Program-made: the position numbers and the translations under genes
DNA from: Homoserinibacter gongjuensis
GTDB taxonomy: Bacteria; Actinomycetota; Actinomycetes; Actinomycetales; Microbacteriaceae
Direction of reading: 5' to 3'
Assembly (NCBI RefSeq): GCF_030161875.1
Contig: NZ_BSVA01000001.1
Coordinates: 3,038,001 to 3,102,000, forward strand
DNA length: 64,000 bases
In this document: one piece after another, positions 9,210 to 18,502 of the stretch
Position numbering within the stretch: position 1 is the first letter of the stretch
Layout: every line of letters starts with the position of its first letter
The notes under the pieces: generated by a model
Told to the model about the DNA's origin: nothing
Seen by the model: the letters and a program-made list of their open reading frames with translations, nothing else
Database searches by the model: none

Positions 9210-10086
9210 CGCGGTCCTCGAGCGTCACGCTGCCGTCGAAGACGAGCTCGGCCGGCCCGCTCAGGAACACGTGGAGGCCCTCAGCGGTGTCGGCGACCCG
9301 CACGCCCAGCTCGCCGCCCGGCACCTGCACGCGCCACGCATCCGGTGCCCCCGCCCCCGCCCAGGAACGCGTCGCGAGCGCCGCAGCCGCAGCCCCGGTG
9401 CCGCAGGAGAGCGTCTCGCCGCTTCCGCGTTCGTGCACCCGCATGCGGATGCGGCCGAGCTCGCCCGAGATCGCGCCCGGCACGACGAACTCGACGTTCG
9501 CCCCGTCCGGCGGCGCGGGCGTCACCTCCGGCGCCTCGCCCAGATCGAGCGCATCCAGCTCGGCATCGTCGGCGAGAGCCACCACCACGTGCGGGTTCCC
9601 GACGCCGACCGCGAGACCCGGACGGGCGACATCCAAGCGGCGTGCCGACACCATGGCCTCCCCCGCCACCACGAACGGGCCGAGGTCGACCTCGAACCCG
9701 TCGCCCGTGCGGCTGAGCTGACGCACGCCGCCGCGCGTGCCGATCGCGACCGTCTCGCCGACGGCGAGGTCGAGCAAGCCTTCGGCGAGCAGGTAGGCGC
9801 CGAACACGCGGATGCCGTTGCCGCACATCTCGGCGGCGCTGCCGTCGGCGTTGTGGTAGTCCATGAACCACTCGGCGCTCGCGTCGTCGGCGAGCACGGC
9901 CGCGCCCTCCGGCAGCCTCTCCGAACGCACCGCGCGGATCACGCCGTCGCCGCCGACGCCGAAGCGTCGATCCGCGAGGGCGGCGATCTGCGCATCCGCG
10001 AGCGTCACCTCACCGTCGGGGTCGGAGAACAGCACGAAGTCGTTGCCGGTTCCGTGTCCCTTGGTGAAGGCGATGTCGATGCTCAC
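9199..10086 (-). CDS. dapF: Diaminopimelate epimerase
   Basis: DapF interconverts LL- and meso-diaminopimelate for peptidoglycan and lysine. The 295 residues carry both catalytic cysteines, C88 in [12 protein letters not shown] and C228 in [12 protein letters not shown], together with the N-terminal [11 protein letters not shown]. The GTG start at 10086 overlaps the apparent stop of the upstream collagen-like gene (GTGA). It is one of three dap genes in the window, with dapA and dapB. Confidence 0.96.
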   Translation of the reverse strand: MSIDIAFTKGHGTGNDFVLFSDPDGEVTLADAQIAALADRRFGVGGDGVIRAVRSERLPEGAAVLADDASAEWFMDYHNADGSAAEMCGNGIRVFGAYLLAEGLLDLAVGETVAIGTRGGVRQLSRTGDGFEVDLGPFVVAGEAMVSARRLDVARPGLAVGVGNPHVVVALADDAELDALDLGEAPEVTPAPPDGANVEFVVPGAISGELGRIRMRVHERGSGETLSCGTGAAAAALATRSWAGAGAPDAWRVQVPGGELGVRVADTAEGLHVFLSGPAELVFDGSVTLEDRVSR

Positions 10087-10991
10087 CGCTCGATGTTATC
10101 CGGCGGTGTCGCCCCTCGCCTTTGCCCCCTGCCGCGTGGGCGGTCACGACGCCCGCCATACCGCCGAGACGAAGCCCCACAGCCCCGCCCCCGGAACTCC
10201 CCGCCGATGCCGCTGCCGGCACAGGTGAACCCCAACTGCGCCTCGCCGGCGAGTTCGATCACACCGAAGCCCGTCGTGCCCGACTTCCGGAAGACGGTAA
10301 ACGTGGGGCCCGACTGGAGGATGTCGAACTCGACCACCGGCATCGAGGCCACACGGGCGAGTGAGGCGAACGCACCTCCCGAGAGCGTCCCGATGTGGCA
10401 TTCGATGACGTCTGGGGACGGGCCTGCCGGATATTCGGCCTGGATCGAGGTCCACGAGACGGACACGAGGTACCTCCCCGGCCCGAGGGGTGCGTGCAGA
10501 GCCGTGCTGGGGGCTCCACCTCCCGCGCTCACAATCGAGAAGCTGACGGCCGAGATCAGTGCATCGTCGCCGGCCGGTCCCGATGGGCCCGTTGCCCCGC
10601 TCGCTCCCGGCGCGCCGGCTGCTCCTGGCGGGCCGGTGGCGCCGGTGGCACCCGTGGCGCCGTCGGCCCCGTCGGCGCCGTCCCGGCCGTCGAGTCCGTC
10701 TGCGCCGTCACGCCCTGCCGCACCGGTGGGCCCGGGCGACCCCATGGCGCCGGCCGCGCCGGCAGCGCCGTCCGCACCGTCCCGACCGTCGACGCCGTCC
10801 CGACCGTCCACGCCGTCCCGTCCGTCCGCGCCCGCGCGTCCGTCGGCGCCCGGGGCGCCTGCGGACGGATGCGAGCCTGCATCCGCGGGGGCGGTGACGG
10901 CGACGAGGCCGAGCGACAGCACCACGGCGATGACGACGCCGAGGCCGGCACTCACGAGGGCGGCGGGCCAGGGCGAGGGATGAGAGGACAT
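10083..10991 (-). CDS. Collagen-like repeat protein, membrane-anchored or secreted
   Basis: Starts at ATG 10991 after AAGGAG. A signal/anchor helix at about 11-35 is followed by 33 uninterrupted Gly-X-Y triplets (about residues 45-143, rich in GRD, GAD, GVD and GAT). A C-terminal beta-rich domain of about 140 residues follows ([15 protein letters not shown] ... [15 protein letters not shown] ... [16 protein letters not shown]), recalling the globular heads of bacterial collagen-like surface proteins. The last 30 residues are Arg/Gly-rich and look out of frame. One extra G in the C5 run (+ strand) at 10188-10192 would instead end the protein as [12 protein letters not shown] at 10144. Function unknown; surface trimer is an inference. 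Confidence 0.82.
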   Translation of the reverse strand: MSSHPSPWPAALVSAGLGVVIAVVLSLGLVAVTAPADAGSHPSAGAPGADGRAGADGRDGVDGRDGVDGRDGADGAAGAAGAMGSPGPTGAAGRDGADGLDGRDGADGADGATGATGATGPPGAAGAPGASGATGPSGPAGDDALISAVSFSIVSAGGGAPSTALHAPLGPGRYLVSVSWTSIQAEYPAGPSPDVIECHIGTLSGGAFASLARVASMPVVEFDILQSGPTFTVFRKSGTTGFGVIELAGEAQLGFTCAGSGIGGEFRGRGCGASSRRYGGRRDRPRGRGQRRGATPPDNIER

Positions 10992-11020
10992 GGTGGTGCT
11001 CCTTGTACGGGTATCTCCAC

Positions 11021-11037
11021 ATTGTGCTGGACACAAT
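11021..11037. promoter_or_regulatory. Inverted repeat in the divergent promoter of the collagen-like and HTH genes
   Basis: ATTGTG-CTGGA-CACAAT is a perfect 6-bp inverted repeat in the 73-base divergent gap. Its position and AT content stand out against the GC-rich surroundings. It is a candidate operator for the adjacent regulator; binding is inferred only. Confidence 0.5.
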
Positions 11038-11064
11038 CGGCCATCACCCTGTCTGATTGAAGTC

Positions 11065-12052
11065 ATGTCATATATCGGCCATCGCGCGGCTCGCTCTCCC
11101 GCCGCCCCCTCCCTCGCACTGCTTGAGCTCGCCCTGCGCGCGAGGCCGGCGACCGTCGCCGAGCTCGCGGAGATCTCGCGACAGGATCAGACGAGCCTGC
11201 GGGCGCAACTCGCCGAGCTCGCCGAGCTCGAGCTCATCTCGCTGACGGGCGACAGCGTGGGCTACCGGCCGCCGGCGCAGACGATCACTGCGCTCGGCAC
11301 CCGGATGCTCGACGACGCCGTCCAGGAGCTGCACACGCGCGTGGCGGACGCGGGCGCGCTGCTCGCCGCCCTCCCCTCTCGTGGCGAGCGCTGCGGTGGG
11401 GGCCGCCGACGGCTCCGACCTCGGCGGCGAGCTCTTCCACGGCCCCGCCGCGGCGCACGAGCTGTGGCGCAGCATCGCCGTGCACCAGGCAGCGCCCCGC
11501 TCGGCGTGCATGTTCCCGGATGCGGCGCCCCTGTTCGTCGCCGACACCCCGCTGAGCGACACCTGGCGCTCCTCACTCGATCAGACCGACGCACAGGTGC
11601 GCGCGATCATCTCGACCCCCGACCTGGCGAACCCCGAGTCACGGCCCCTCATCGAGCTCGCCGGGGCATCCGGCGTCGAGTTCCGTGCGATGCAGTGCCC
11701 TCCGAGCTGGTTCTGGCTCACGGACGAGGTCGTGGGCCTGCCGCTGCGCTGGGGCGATCCCTGGCCGACGAGTGCGATCGCCCTGCGCAACGAGGCGGTC
11801 GTCTCGCTCATGCACGGGCTGTTCGACACCTGGTGGCGGCAGGCGGTGGCGATCCACACCACGGAACATCCCTGGGATGCGATCGTCGCCCTCATGGCCG
11901 ACGGCGCGACGCTCGAGACCGCGGCTCACGCCGTCGGGGTCTCCGCACGCACGGGCCGCCGCCGGATCGAGGCCGCGATGGACCACTTCGGCGTGGACGG
12001 TGCTGTCGCCCTCGGGGCCGCCTGGCAGCGCGAGCGGTCGCTCAGGACGTGA
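11065..12052 (+). CDS. Two-HTH transcriptional regulator (TrmB-like N-terminus, LuxR-like C-terminus; frame broken at a C run)
   Basis: About 329 residues from ATG 11065. The N-terminal winged HTH ([24 protein letters not shown] ... [17 protein letters not shown]) resembles TrmB-type regulators. The middle domain is of unknown kind. The C-terminus has a second HTH ([20 protein letters not shown] then [18 protein letters not shown]). The frame changes near 11373-11376, where removing one C from the C4 run gives [25 protein letters not shown]; the extent is one base long (988). It is divergent from the collagen-like gene and may control it. Its end overlaps miaA by 11 bases. Confidence 0.75.
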
Positions 12053-12953
12053 CCGCCGCGAATGCGGCGTCCGCGCGGTCCGGATCGTCCGCTTCCAGCC
12101 AGACGGTGTCGCGCGCGCGTCCGAACCACGACACCTGGCGCCGCGCATAGCGACGCGTGAGCGCCTGCGTATCGGCGATCGCGTCCGCCTCATCGAGTTC
12201 GCCACCGAGCTGGCGAAGCGCCTGCGCGTAGCCGATCGCACGGCCGGCGGTCGTGCCGAATCCGGCGGGGCGGAGTGCCGCGACCTCGTCGACGAGCCCC
12301 GCCTCCCACATCCGCTGGACGCGTTCGTCGAGCCGGCGGACGAGCTTCTCACGGTGAAGACGGAGTCCGATCATGACGGTCGGACGCCAGGTGCCGGACT
12401 CGTCAGGAAGCCCCGCACCGAACGGCTCCCCCGTGAGTTCGATGACCTCGAGTGCGCGCACGATGCGCCGGCCGTTGTGCGGCCCGATCGCTTCGGCGGC
12501 GTGCGGATCGCGCTGCACTAGTCGCTCGAACAGCACCCCCGGCCCGTGGGCGGCGAGCTCGGACTCGAGACGTGAGCGGATGCCGTCGTCCGTTCCTGGA
12601 AAACGGAAGTCGTACACGACGCTCGAGACGTACAGTCCGCTGCCGCCGACGAGGATCGGGGTCGCGCCCCGCGAGATCACGTCATCGATCACCCCGCGCG
12701 CCGCGGCCTGGTAGCGCGCAACGCTCGCCTCCTGTATCGGATCGAGCACGTCGATGAGGTGATGCGGGATGCCGCGGCGCTCGGCCGGCGTCAGCTTCGC
12801 GGTGCCGATGTCCATGCCGCGGTACAGCTGCATGGCATCCGCGTTGACGATCTCGGCGGGGGTGCCGACATCGGCCAGGCGTCCGGCAAGGTCGAGCGAC
12901 AACTCGCTCTTGCCGGTGCCTGTGGCCCCGACGATCGCGACGAGTCGGCTCAC
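12042..12953 (-). CDS. miaA: tRNA dimethylallyltransferase
   Basis: MiaA adds the isopentenyl group to A37 of tRNAs that read UNN codons. The GTG start at 12953 overlaps the miaB stop (GTGA) and gives 303 residues. It has the P-loop GATGTGKSE (9-17), the substrate loop [37 protein letters not shown], and the C-terminal AIGYAQAL and [11 protein letters not shown]. It works before MiaB on the same base, and the two are translationally coupled here. Confidence 0.96.
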   Translation of the reverse strand: MSRLVAIVGATGTGKSELSLDLAGRLADVGTPAEIVNADAMQLYRGMDIGTAKLTPAERRGIPHHLIDVLDPIQEASVARYQAAARGVIDDVISRGATPILVGGSGLYVSSVVYDFRFPGTDDGIRSRLESELAAHGPGVLFERLVQRDPHAAEAIGPHNGRRIVRALEVIELTGEPFGAGLPDESGTWRPTVMIGLRLHREKLVRRLDERVQRMWEAGLVDEVAALRPAGFGTTAGRAIGYAQALRQLGGELDEADAIADTQALTRRYARRQVSWFGRARDTVWLEADDPDRADAAFAAVTS

Positions 12954-14456
12954 GCCGGGCGCAGGCCCGGCAGGCCGAGGTTGACCGTGCGGGCTCCGAC
13001 GGACGACGGCTCCGGCACCGCGCACGAGGCGGCTTCGGCGCGATCCCAGGCATCTCCCGCGCGGGTGCGCCGGATCGGCAGCACGTCGGCCGCGGGCGAG
13101 GCGATCAGGTAGTGCGGGGTCGCGCGCGTCACCACGACGCTCACGACGTCGCCCGGGCGGGGCGCGGCCCCCCGGCACGTCGAAGTGCACGAGGCGGTTG
13201 TCCTCGGCCCGGCCCGACATGCGACGGTTCTGCTCGTCGCGACGGCCCTCCCCGGTGGCGACGAGCACCTCGACGGGCGTGCCGACGAGCTTCTGCGCCT
13301 CCTCCTCGGAGATGCGCTCCTGCAGCGCGGTCAGGCGCTCGTAGCGCTCCTGCACGACGTGCTTGGGCAGCTGGTCGGGCATGGTCGCCGCGGGTGTGCC
13401 GGGGCGGATCGAGTACTGGAAGGTGAAGGCGGATGCGAAGCGCGCCTGTTCGACCACACGCAGGGTCTGCTCGAAGTCGTCGTCGGTCTCACCCGGGAAG
13501 CCGACGATAATGTCGGTCGAGATGGCGGCATTCGGGATGCGGGCGCGCACCCGGTCGAGGATGCCGAGGAAGCGCTCGGAGCGGTACGAGCGGCGCATCG
13601 CCTTCAAGACCCGGTCGGATCCCGACTGCAGCGGCATGTGCAACTGCGGCATCACGTTGGGGGTCTCGGCCATCGCCTCGATCACGTCGTCGGTGAAGGC
13701 GGCGGGATGCGGGCTCGTGAAGCGGATGCGTTCGAGGCCCGCGATCTCGCCGGCCGCCCGCAGCAGCTTGCTGAACGCCTGCCGGTCGCCGAACTCGACG
13801 CCGTAGGAGTTGACGTTCTGGCCGAGCAGGGTGACCTCGATCGCGCCGTCGTCGACGAGCGCCTGGATCTCGGCGAGGATGTCACCGGGCCGGCGATCCT
13901 TCTCCTTGCCGCGCAGCGAGGGCACGATGCAGAAGGTGCAGGTGTTGTTGCAGCCGACGGAGATCGAGACCCACCCCGAGTAGGTGTTCTCGCGACGCGT
14001 CGGGAGCGTGGAGGGGAATACCTCGAGCGACTCCAGGATCTCGAGCTGCGCCTCGCCGTTGTGGCGTGCGCGTTCGAGCAGGGCCGGGAGAGAGCCCATG
14101 TTGTGGGTTCCGAAGACCACATCGACCCATGGCGCCTTCTCGAGGATGACGTTCTTGTCTTTCTGGGCGAGGCATCCGCCCACGGCGATCTGCATGCCCT
14201 CGTGGTCGCGCTTGGTGCTCGCCAGGTGGCCGAGCGTGCCATAGAGCTTGTTGTCGGCGTTCTCGCGGACCGCGCAGGTGTTGATCACCACGATGTCGGC
14301 TTCGCCGTCGGCCTCGGCCCGCACATAGCCGGCGGCCTCGAGCGAACCGGAGAGGCGCTCCGAGTCGTGCACGTTCATCTGGCAGCCGAAAGTGCGCACC
14401 TCGTAGGTGCGCGGAGAGGTCTGCCGGTTCTCCGGGGCGGCGTCGAGCAGCGTCAT
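12950..14456 (-). CDS. miaB: tRNA-2-methylthio-N6-dimethylallyladenosine synthase (frame broken at a G run)
   Basis: MiaB is a radical-SAM methylthiotransferase that completes ms2i6A37. The ATG at 14456 begins the UPF0004 domain with its three cluster cysteines (TFGCQMN, NTCAVRE, GGCLAQ). The radical-SAM motif CNNTCTFC is followed by the core and a TRAM domain. The frame breaks at the C6 run (+ strand) 13168-13173; removing one base restores [20 protein letters not shown] and the TRAM C-terminus, ending at 12950. Without that correction the frame runs on into miaA and makes a false fusion. The total extent is 1507 bases, one too many. Confidence 0.93.
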
Positions 14457-14554
14457 GGTGCCGACAGTCTACGTCGGGCGCGGCGTGCCGAGGGGCGCTA
14501 CCGGAAGGCGTCGGGACGCGTCACGTGCGCGACGTTCCTCGCCACTTGGCGTTG

Positions 14555-15223
14555 CTAGCGGAAGCGGACGGATCCGGTGGACCGCTGCGCGAGCGCCTCG
14601 TCGACGGCCGCGCGGACCGTGCTGCCCGAGTAGCCCCGGCGAGCGAGGTAGCCGCTGAGCCGACGTACGGCCGCCTCGCGGTCCACGCCCGTCAGCTGGC
14701 TCGCCCGCTTGCGCGCGAGTTCGCGGGCACGGGCCAGCTCGTCACCCGTGTCGACCAGATCGAGGGCGTACTCGATCGCCGACGGCGCCAGCAGCCGCCG
14801 GGTGAGCTCGGCAGCGATCGCCGTGCGGCCGAGCGCCTTGCGTTCCTGAAGCGTCGCCACCAGGTTCTGCGCGAGGGCGGTGTCGTCGATGAGCCCGACC
14901 CGCGCGAGGCGGTCGCACTCGCGCGCGATACCCGGCTCGTCGATCCCGCCGTCCCGCAGCAGACGCTCGATCTCGCGACGGGAGTGCGCACGACGCCCGA
15001 GCGCCTTCATCGAGATGCGCTCCGCGTCGGCGGCGAGGTCGCGCTCCGCGTCGCTCAGGCGCGCGCAGCTGTCATCGACCTCCGAGCCCCACGCGTCATT
15101 CCACTCCAGCTCGTGGGCCTCGGCGACATCGGTCGAATCGTCGTTGCCGGAGGCGGACGAGGCCGACGGCCGTGCGCCGAACAGGTAGCTGACAGGCGCG
15201 AGCCGACCGTCGGTCTCATCCAT
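14555..15223 (-). CDS. recX: Regulatory protein RecX
   Basis: RecX binds RecA filaments and limits their extension. The 222 residues comprise a variable, acidic N-terminal third and then the three-helix RecX repeats (AHSRREIERLLRDGGID, LIDDTALAQNLVATLQERKALGRTAIAAELTRRL split over about 105-145, and VRRLSGYLARRGYSGSTVRAAVDEAL). It follows recA after 20 bases, the standard recA-recX order, and would be co-transcribed under SOS control. Confidence 0.93.
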   Translation of the reverse strand: MDETDGRLAPVSYLFGARPSASSASGNDDSTDVAEAHELEWNDAWGSEVDDSCARLSDAERDLAADAERISMKALGRRAHSRREIERLLRDGGIDEPGIARECDRLARVGLIDDTALAQNLVATLQERKALGRTAIAAELTRRLLAPSAIEYALDLVDTGDELARARELARKRASQLTGVDREAAVRRLSGYLARRGYSGSTVRAAVDEALAQRSTGSVRFR

Positions 15224-15243
15224 GGGGGTCTCCTTCGAGAGTC

Positions 15244-16323
<1,080 letters not shown>

Positions 16324-16540
16324 GTGCCCGGTCTCCTTCAGTGTCGTGTTCCATGCGCCCATCGGCTGTCGGCCCTTCGCTGACCGGTGAAGCAAGGTCC
16401 GCGCTCTCGCGACAGGGCTGGTGTCTCCATCGGGGAGACGAGGCCGACGTTACGCCCGCCCTCCGACATCCGGATGGAGCGACGGGCGGAACCGTCGACA
16501 ACTGCTCTTCGATGGATCCTGTGGAGGACACTACCGATTA

Positions 16541-16556
16541 TCGAACCGATGTTCGA
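16541..16556. promoter_or_regulatory. Perfect SOS box upstream of recA
   Basis: TCGAACCGATGTTCGA is an exact match to TCGAAC-N4-GTTCGA. It lies in the 343-base gap 16324-16666 between recA and the DUF3046 gene. Apart from this box and the implied recA leader, I see no gene or strong hairpin in that gap. It marks recA as a LexA target. Confidence 0.92.
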
Positions 16557-16666
16557 TACCTCGGGCGGCGTGTCGAGCGGGATCGGGTCGAACGCTGCAG
16601 CCCCTGGCAACAGGCCGCAGTGATCGCTGCCGCGCAGGGGTCAGCGCTACAGCGTTCGGCCCGGAT

Positions 16667-16888
16667 TCAGGAGCGGGGGTCGGGGAGGCCGACGCCGTGC
16701 CAGCGTTCGCGGGGCACGTTCTGGACGGCGCAGAGCGCGAGCCAGACCTCGCGCGCGGGCACGCCGGCCTCAAGTGCCGCCTCCGCCGTGCGGTTGCCGA
16801 GCGCGACCACGACCGTGTCGCGAACGAGCACGCGCCCGAAGGGCCCGAACTCGTCAGCGACGGCGCGATGGAATTCGCTGACCTTCAC
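16667..16888 (-). CDS. DUF3046 family protein
   Basis: A 73-residue acidic protein with the family pattern KVSEFHRAVADEFGPF ... ALGNRTAEAALEAGVPAREVW ... NVPRERWHG. DUF3046 proteins are small, of unknown function, and typically sit next to recA in Actinobacteria, as here. The gene starts 10 bases after the clgR stop on the same strand, so the two are probably co-transcribed. No membrane segment or catalytic motif is visible. Confidence 0.88.
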   Translation of the reverse strand: MKVSEFHRAVADEFGPFGRVLVRDTVVVALGNRTAEAALEAGVPAREVWLALCAVQNVPRERWHGVGLPDPRS

Positions 16889-16898
16889 GCAGGGCGAC

Positions 16899-17207
16899 TC
16901 AGCGCATCGCGAGGTCGGCGTCGAACTCCGCGACCAGCTCGTCGGGCAGCGTGTCGGGCACCGCGGTGACGCCCTCGACGACCGCCAGGCGATCGCCCAC
17001 TTCGCGCATGATCACCGAGACCGGCGTGTCGAGCGCATCCGCCACCGAGGCGAGGATCTCGGAGCTGGCTTCCTTCTGGCCGCGCTCCACCTCGCTCAGG
17101 TAGCCGAGCGCGACACTCGCACGGCTCGCGACCTGGCGCAACGTCATCGCCTTCTGAAGGCGGAAGTCGCGGAGGACATCGCCGAGTTCCTGTCGTACGA
17201 GAACCAT
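16899..17207 (-). CDS. clgR: XRE-family regulator ClgR
   Basis: ClgR activates clp protease genes and other stress genes in Actinobacteria. The 102 residues start from ATG 17207, chosen because AAGGAGGGACACC precedes it. The Cro/C1-type HTH is LRDFRLQKAMTLRQVASRAS ... LGYLSEVERGQKEASSEILA. The C-terminal part (VSVIMREVGDRLAV) is the short family tail; it ends in Ala-rich FDADLAMR. The position between cinA/pgsA and recA matches the clgR locus of other actinobacteria. Confidence 0.87.
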   Translation of the reverse strand: MVLVRQELGDVLRDFRLQKAMTLRQVASRASVALGYLSEVERGQKEASSEILASVADALDTPVSVIMREVGDRLAVVEGVTAVPDTLPDELVAEFDADLAMR

Positions 17208-17339
17208 GGTGTCCCTCCTTGTCACAAGCAGCGGGTGCGGGTCGGGTGGCTCAGGCTACCCGCTGCGTTGCAGAAACTCTAATCGTTGCTCCCGCAGATT
17301 CGCCGTGAAGCCACCAGGTGTAACGAGAACGATGCATTG

Positions 17340-17837
17340 TTATTCCCGGATGCCGAGGCGGCGGGCGAGGAGGGCGAGCGCCGCGTCGACCGTCGCGTGG
17401 CGGATCGCGTCGCGACCACCCGCGAGCTGCAGCAGCTCCGCGGTCGCCCCCGCGGCATCCGCGTAGCCGATCCAGACGGTGCCGGGCGCCTGACCATCCT
17501 GCGGGTCGGGACCGGCGACTCCCGTCGTGGCGAGCGCGTAGTCGACAACGAAGTCGCGGTGCGGAACCCGCTCGCGCACCCCGCTCGCCATCTGCCGCGC
17601 CACCTCCGGATCGACGGCTCCACGCTCGTCGAGCAGTGCCTGGTCGACGCCGAGGAGGTGCGCCTTGAAGACCGTGGAATAGGCCACCACCCCTCCGCCG
17701 AACACGGCGGATGCGCCCGGCACATCGACGAACGCCGACGCCAACAGGCCGCCGGTGAGCGACTCCGCCACCGCGACGCGCTCCCCGCGCCGCGTCAGCT
17801 CCGCGACGATCCGCTCGGCGAGCGGACTCGGCGTCAT
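17340..17837 (-). CDS. CinA-family nicotinamide-nucleotide amidohydrolase (C-terminal domain protein)
   Basis: A stand-alone CinA C-terminal domain (PncC type), 165 residues. It deamidates nicotinamide mononucleotide in pyridine-nucleotide recycling. Motifs are VAVAESLTGGLLASAFVDVP, FGGGVVAYSTVFKAHLLGV, and ALATTGVAGPDPQDGQAPG. The N-terminal MoCF domain of full CinA is absent, as is usual in Actinobacteria. Its ATG overlaps the pgsA stop by 4 bases (ATGA). Confidence 0.93.
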   Translation of the reverse strand: MTPSPLAERIVAELTRRGERVAVAESLTGGLLASAFVDVPGASAVFGGGVVAYSTVFKAHLLGVDQALLDERGAVDPEVARQMASGVRERVPHRDFVVDYALATTGVAGPDPQDGQAPGTVWIGYADAAGATAELLQLAGGRDAIRHATVDAALALLARRLGIRE

Positions 17838-18499
17838 CGCGCCGCCTTGGCCGCGCGCGTCACCCGCCACGCGTCCCACAGGTACTGCAGGCCGCTCACG
17901 ACCGTGAGCACGAGCGCGGCACCCATGAGGGTCCAGTTGACCCACAGCACCCAGTCGCCGAGCACGGTCCACAACGGAACGAGGGCGAACGACACGGCGA
18001 CCGCCTGGATGACGGTCTTGAGCTTGCCGAGGAAGCCCGCGGGGATCACGTGGTCGCGAAGCATGAAGAAGCGGAAGATCGTGATGCCGAACTCGCGCAC
18101 CAGGATCACGATCGTGACCCACCACCAGAGCTCGTCGAGCACGGAGAGGGTGACGAGCGCCGCACCCACCAGGATCTTGTCGGCGATCGGGTCGACGAGC
18201 TTGCCGAAGTCGGTCACCAGGTTGCGGCTGCGGGCCAGGAAGCCGTCGACCGAGTCGGTCGTGATCGACACGATGAACAGGGCTCCGGCGATCCAGCGCC
18301 ACAGCCCCAGCTCTCCGCCGTCGAGCACCATGAGCCACACGAAGACGGGCGCGAGCAGGATGCGCACGACGGTGATGATGTTCGCGATGTTGCCCATGCT
18401 CGCGGGTGTCTCCCCCGCGCTCACGACGCGACCGCGCATCGGGTTGGAGCGCGTCGGGGTGGGGTCGACGGGGTCCGGAACGGGATCGGTCACGGACAC
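17834..18499 (-). CDS. pgsA: CDP-diacylglycerol-glycerol-3-phosphate 3-phosphatidyltransferase
   Basis: Membrane enzyme that makes phosphatidylglycerol phosphate. The 221 residues have a hydrophilic Pro-rich N-terminus (about 1-35), then four or more membrane helices. The CDP-alcohol phosphotransferase signature is complete: DSVDGFLAR followed by GKLVDPIADK, holding the metal-binding aspartates. The product feeds the cardiolipin synthase encoded at 29567. The stop lies 3 bases from the ftsK stop side on the same strand, so it is likely co-transcribed with ftsK. Confidence 0.92.
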   Translation of the reverse strand: MSVTDPVPDPVDPTPTRSNPMRGRVVSAGETPASMGNIANIITVVRILLAPVFVWLMVLDGGELGLWRWIAGALFIVSITTDSVDGFLARSRNLVTDFGKLVDPIADKILVGAALVTLSVLDELWWWVTIVILVREFGITIFRFFMLRDHVIPAGFLGKLKTVIQAVAVSFALVPLWTVLGDWVLWVNWTLMGAALVLTVVSGLQYLWDAWRVTRAAKAAR

Positions 18500-18502
18500 G
18501 CG

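Noticed and set aside
10560-10860. DNA tandem repeat element
   Set aside because: The repetitive DNA simply encodes the Gly-X-Y triplets of the collagen-like protein.
12042-14456. An 804-codon MiaB-MiaA fusion protein
   Set aside because: The MiaB C-terminal TRAM part exists in another frame, and MiaA has its own GTG overlapping the true MiaB stop; an extra base in the run at 13168-13173 explains the apparent fusion.
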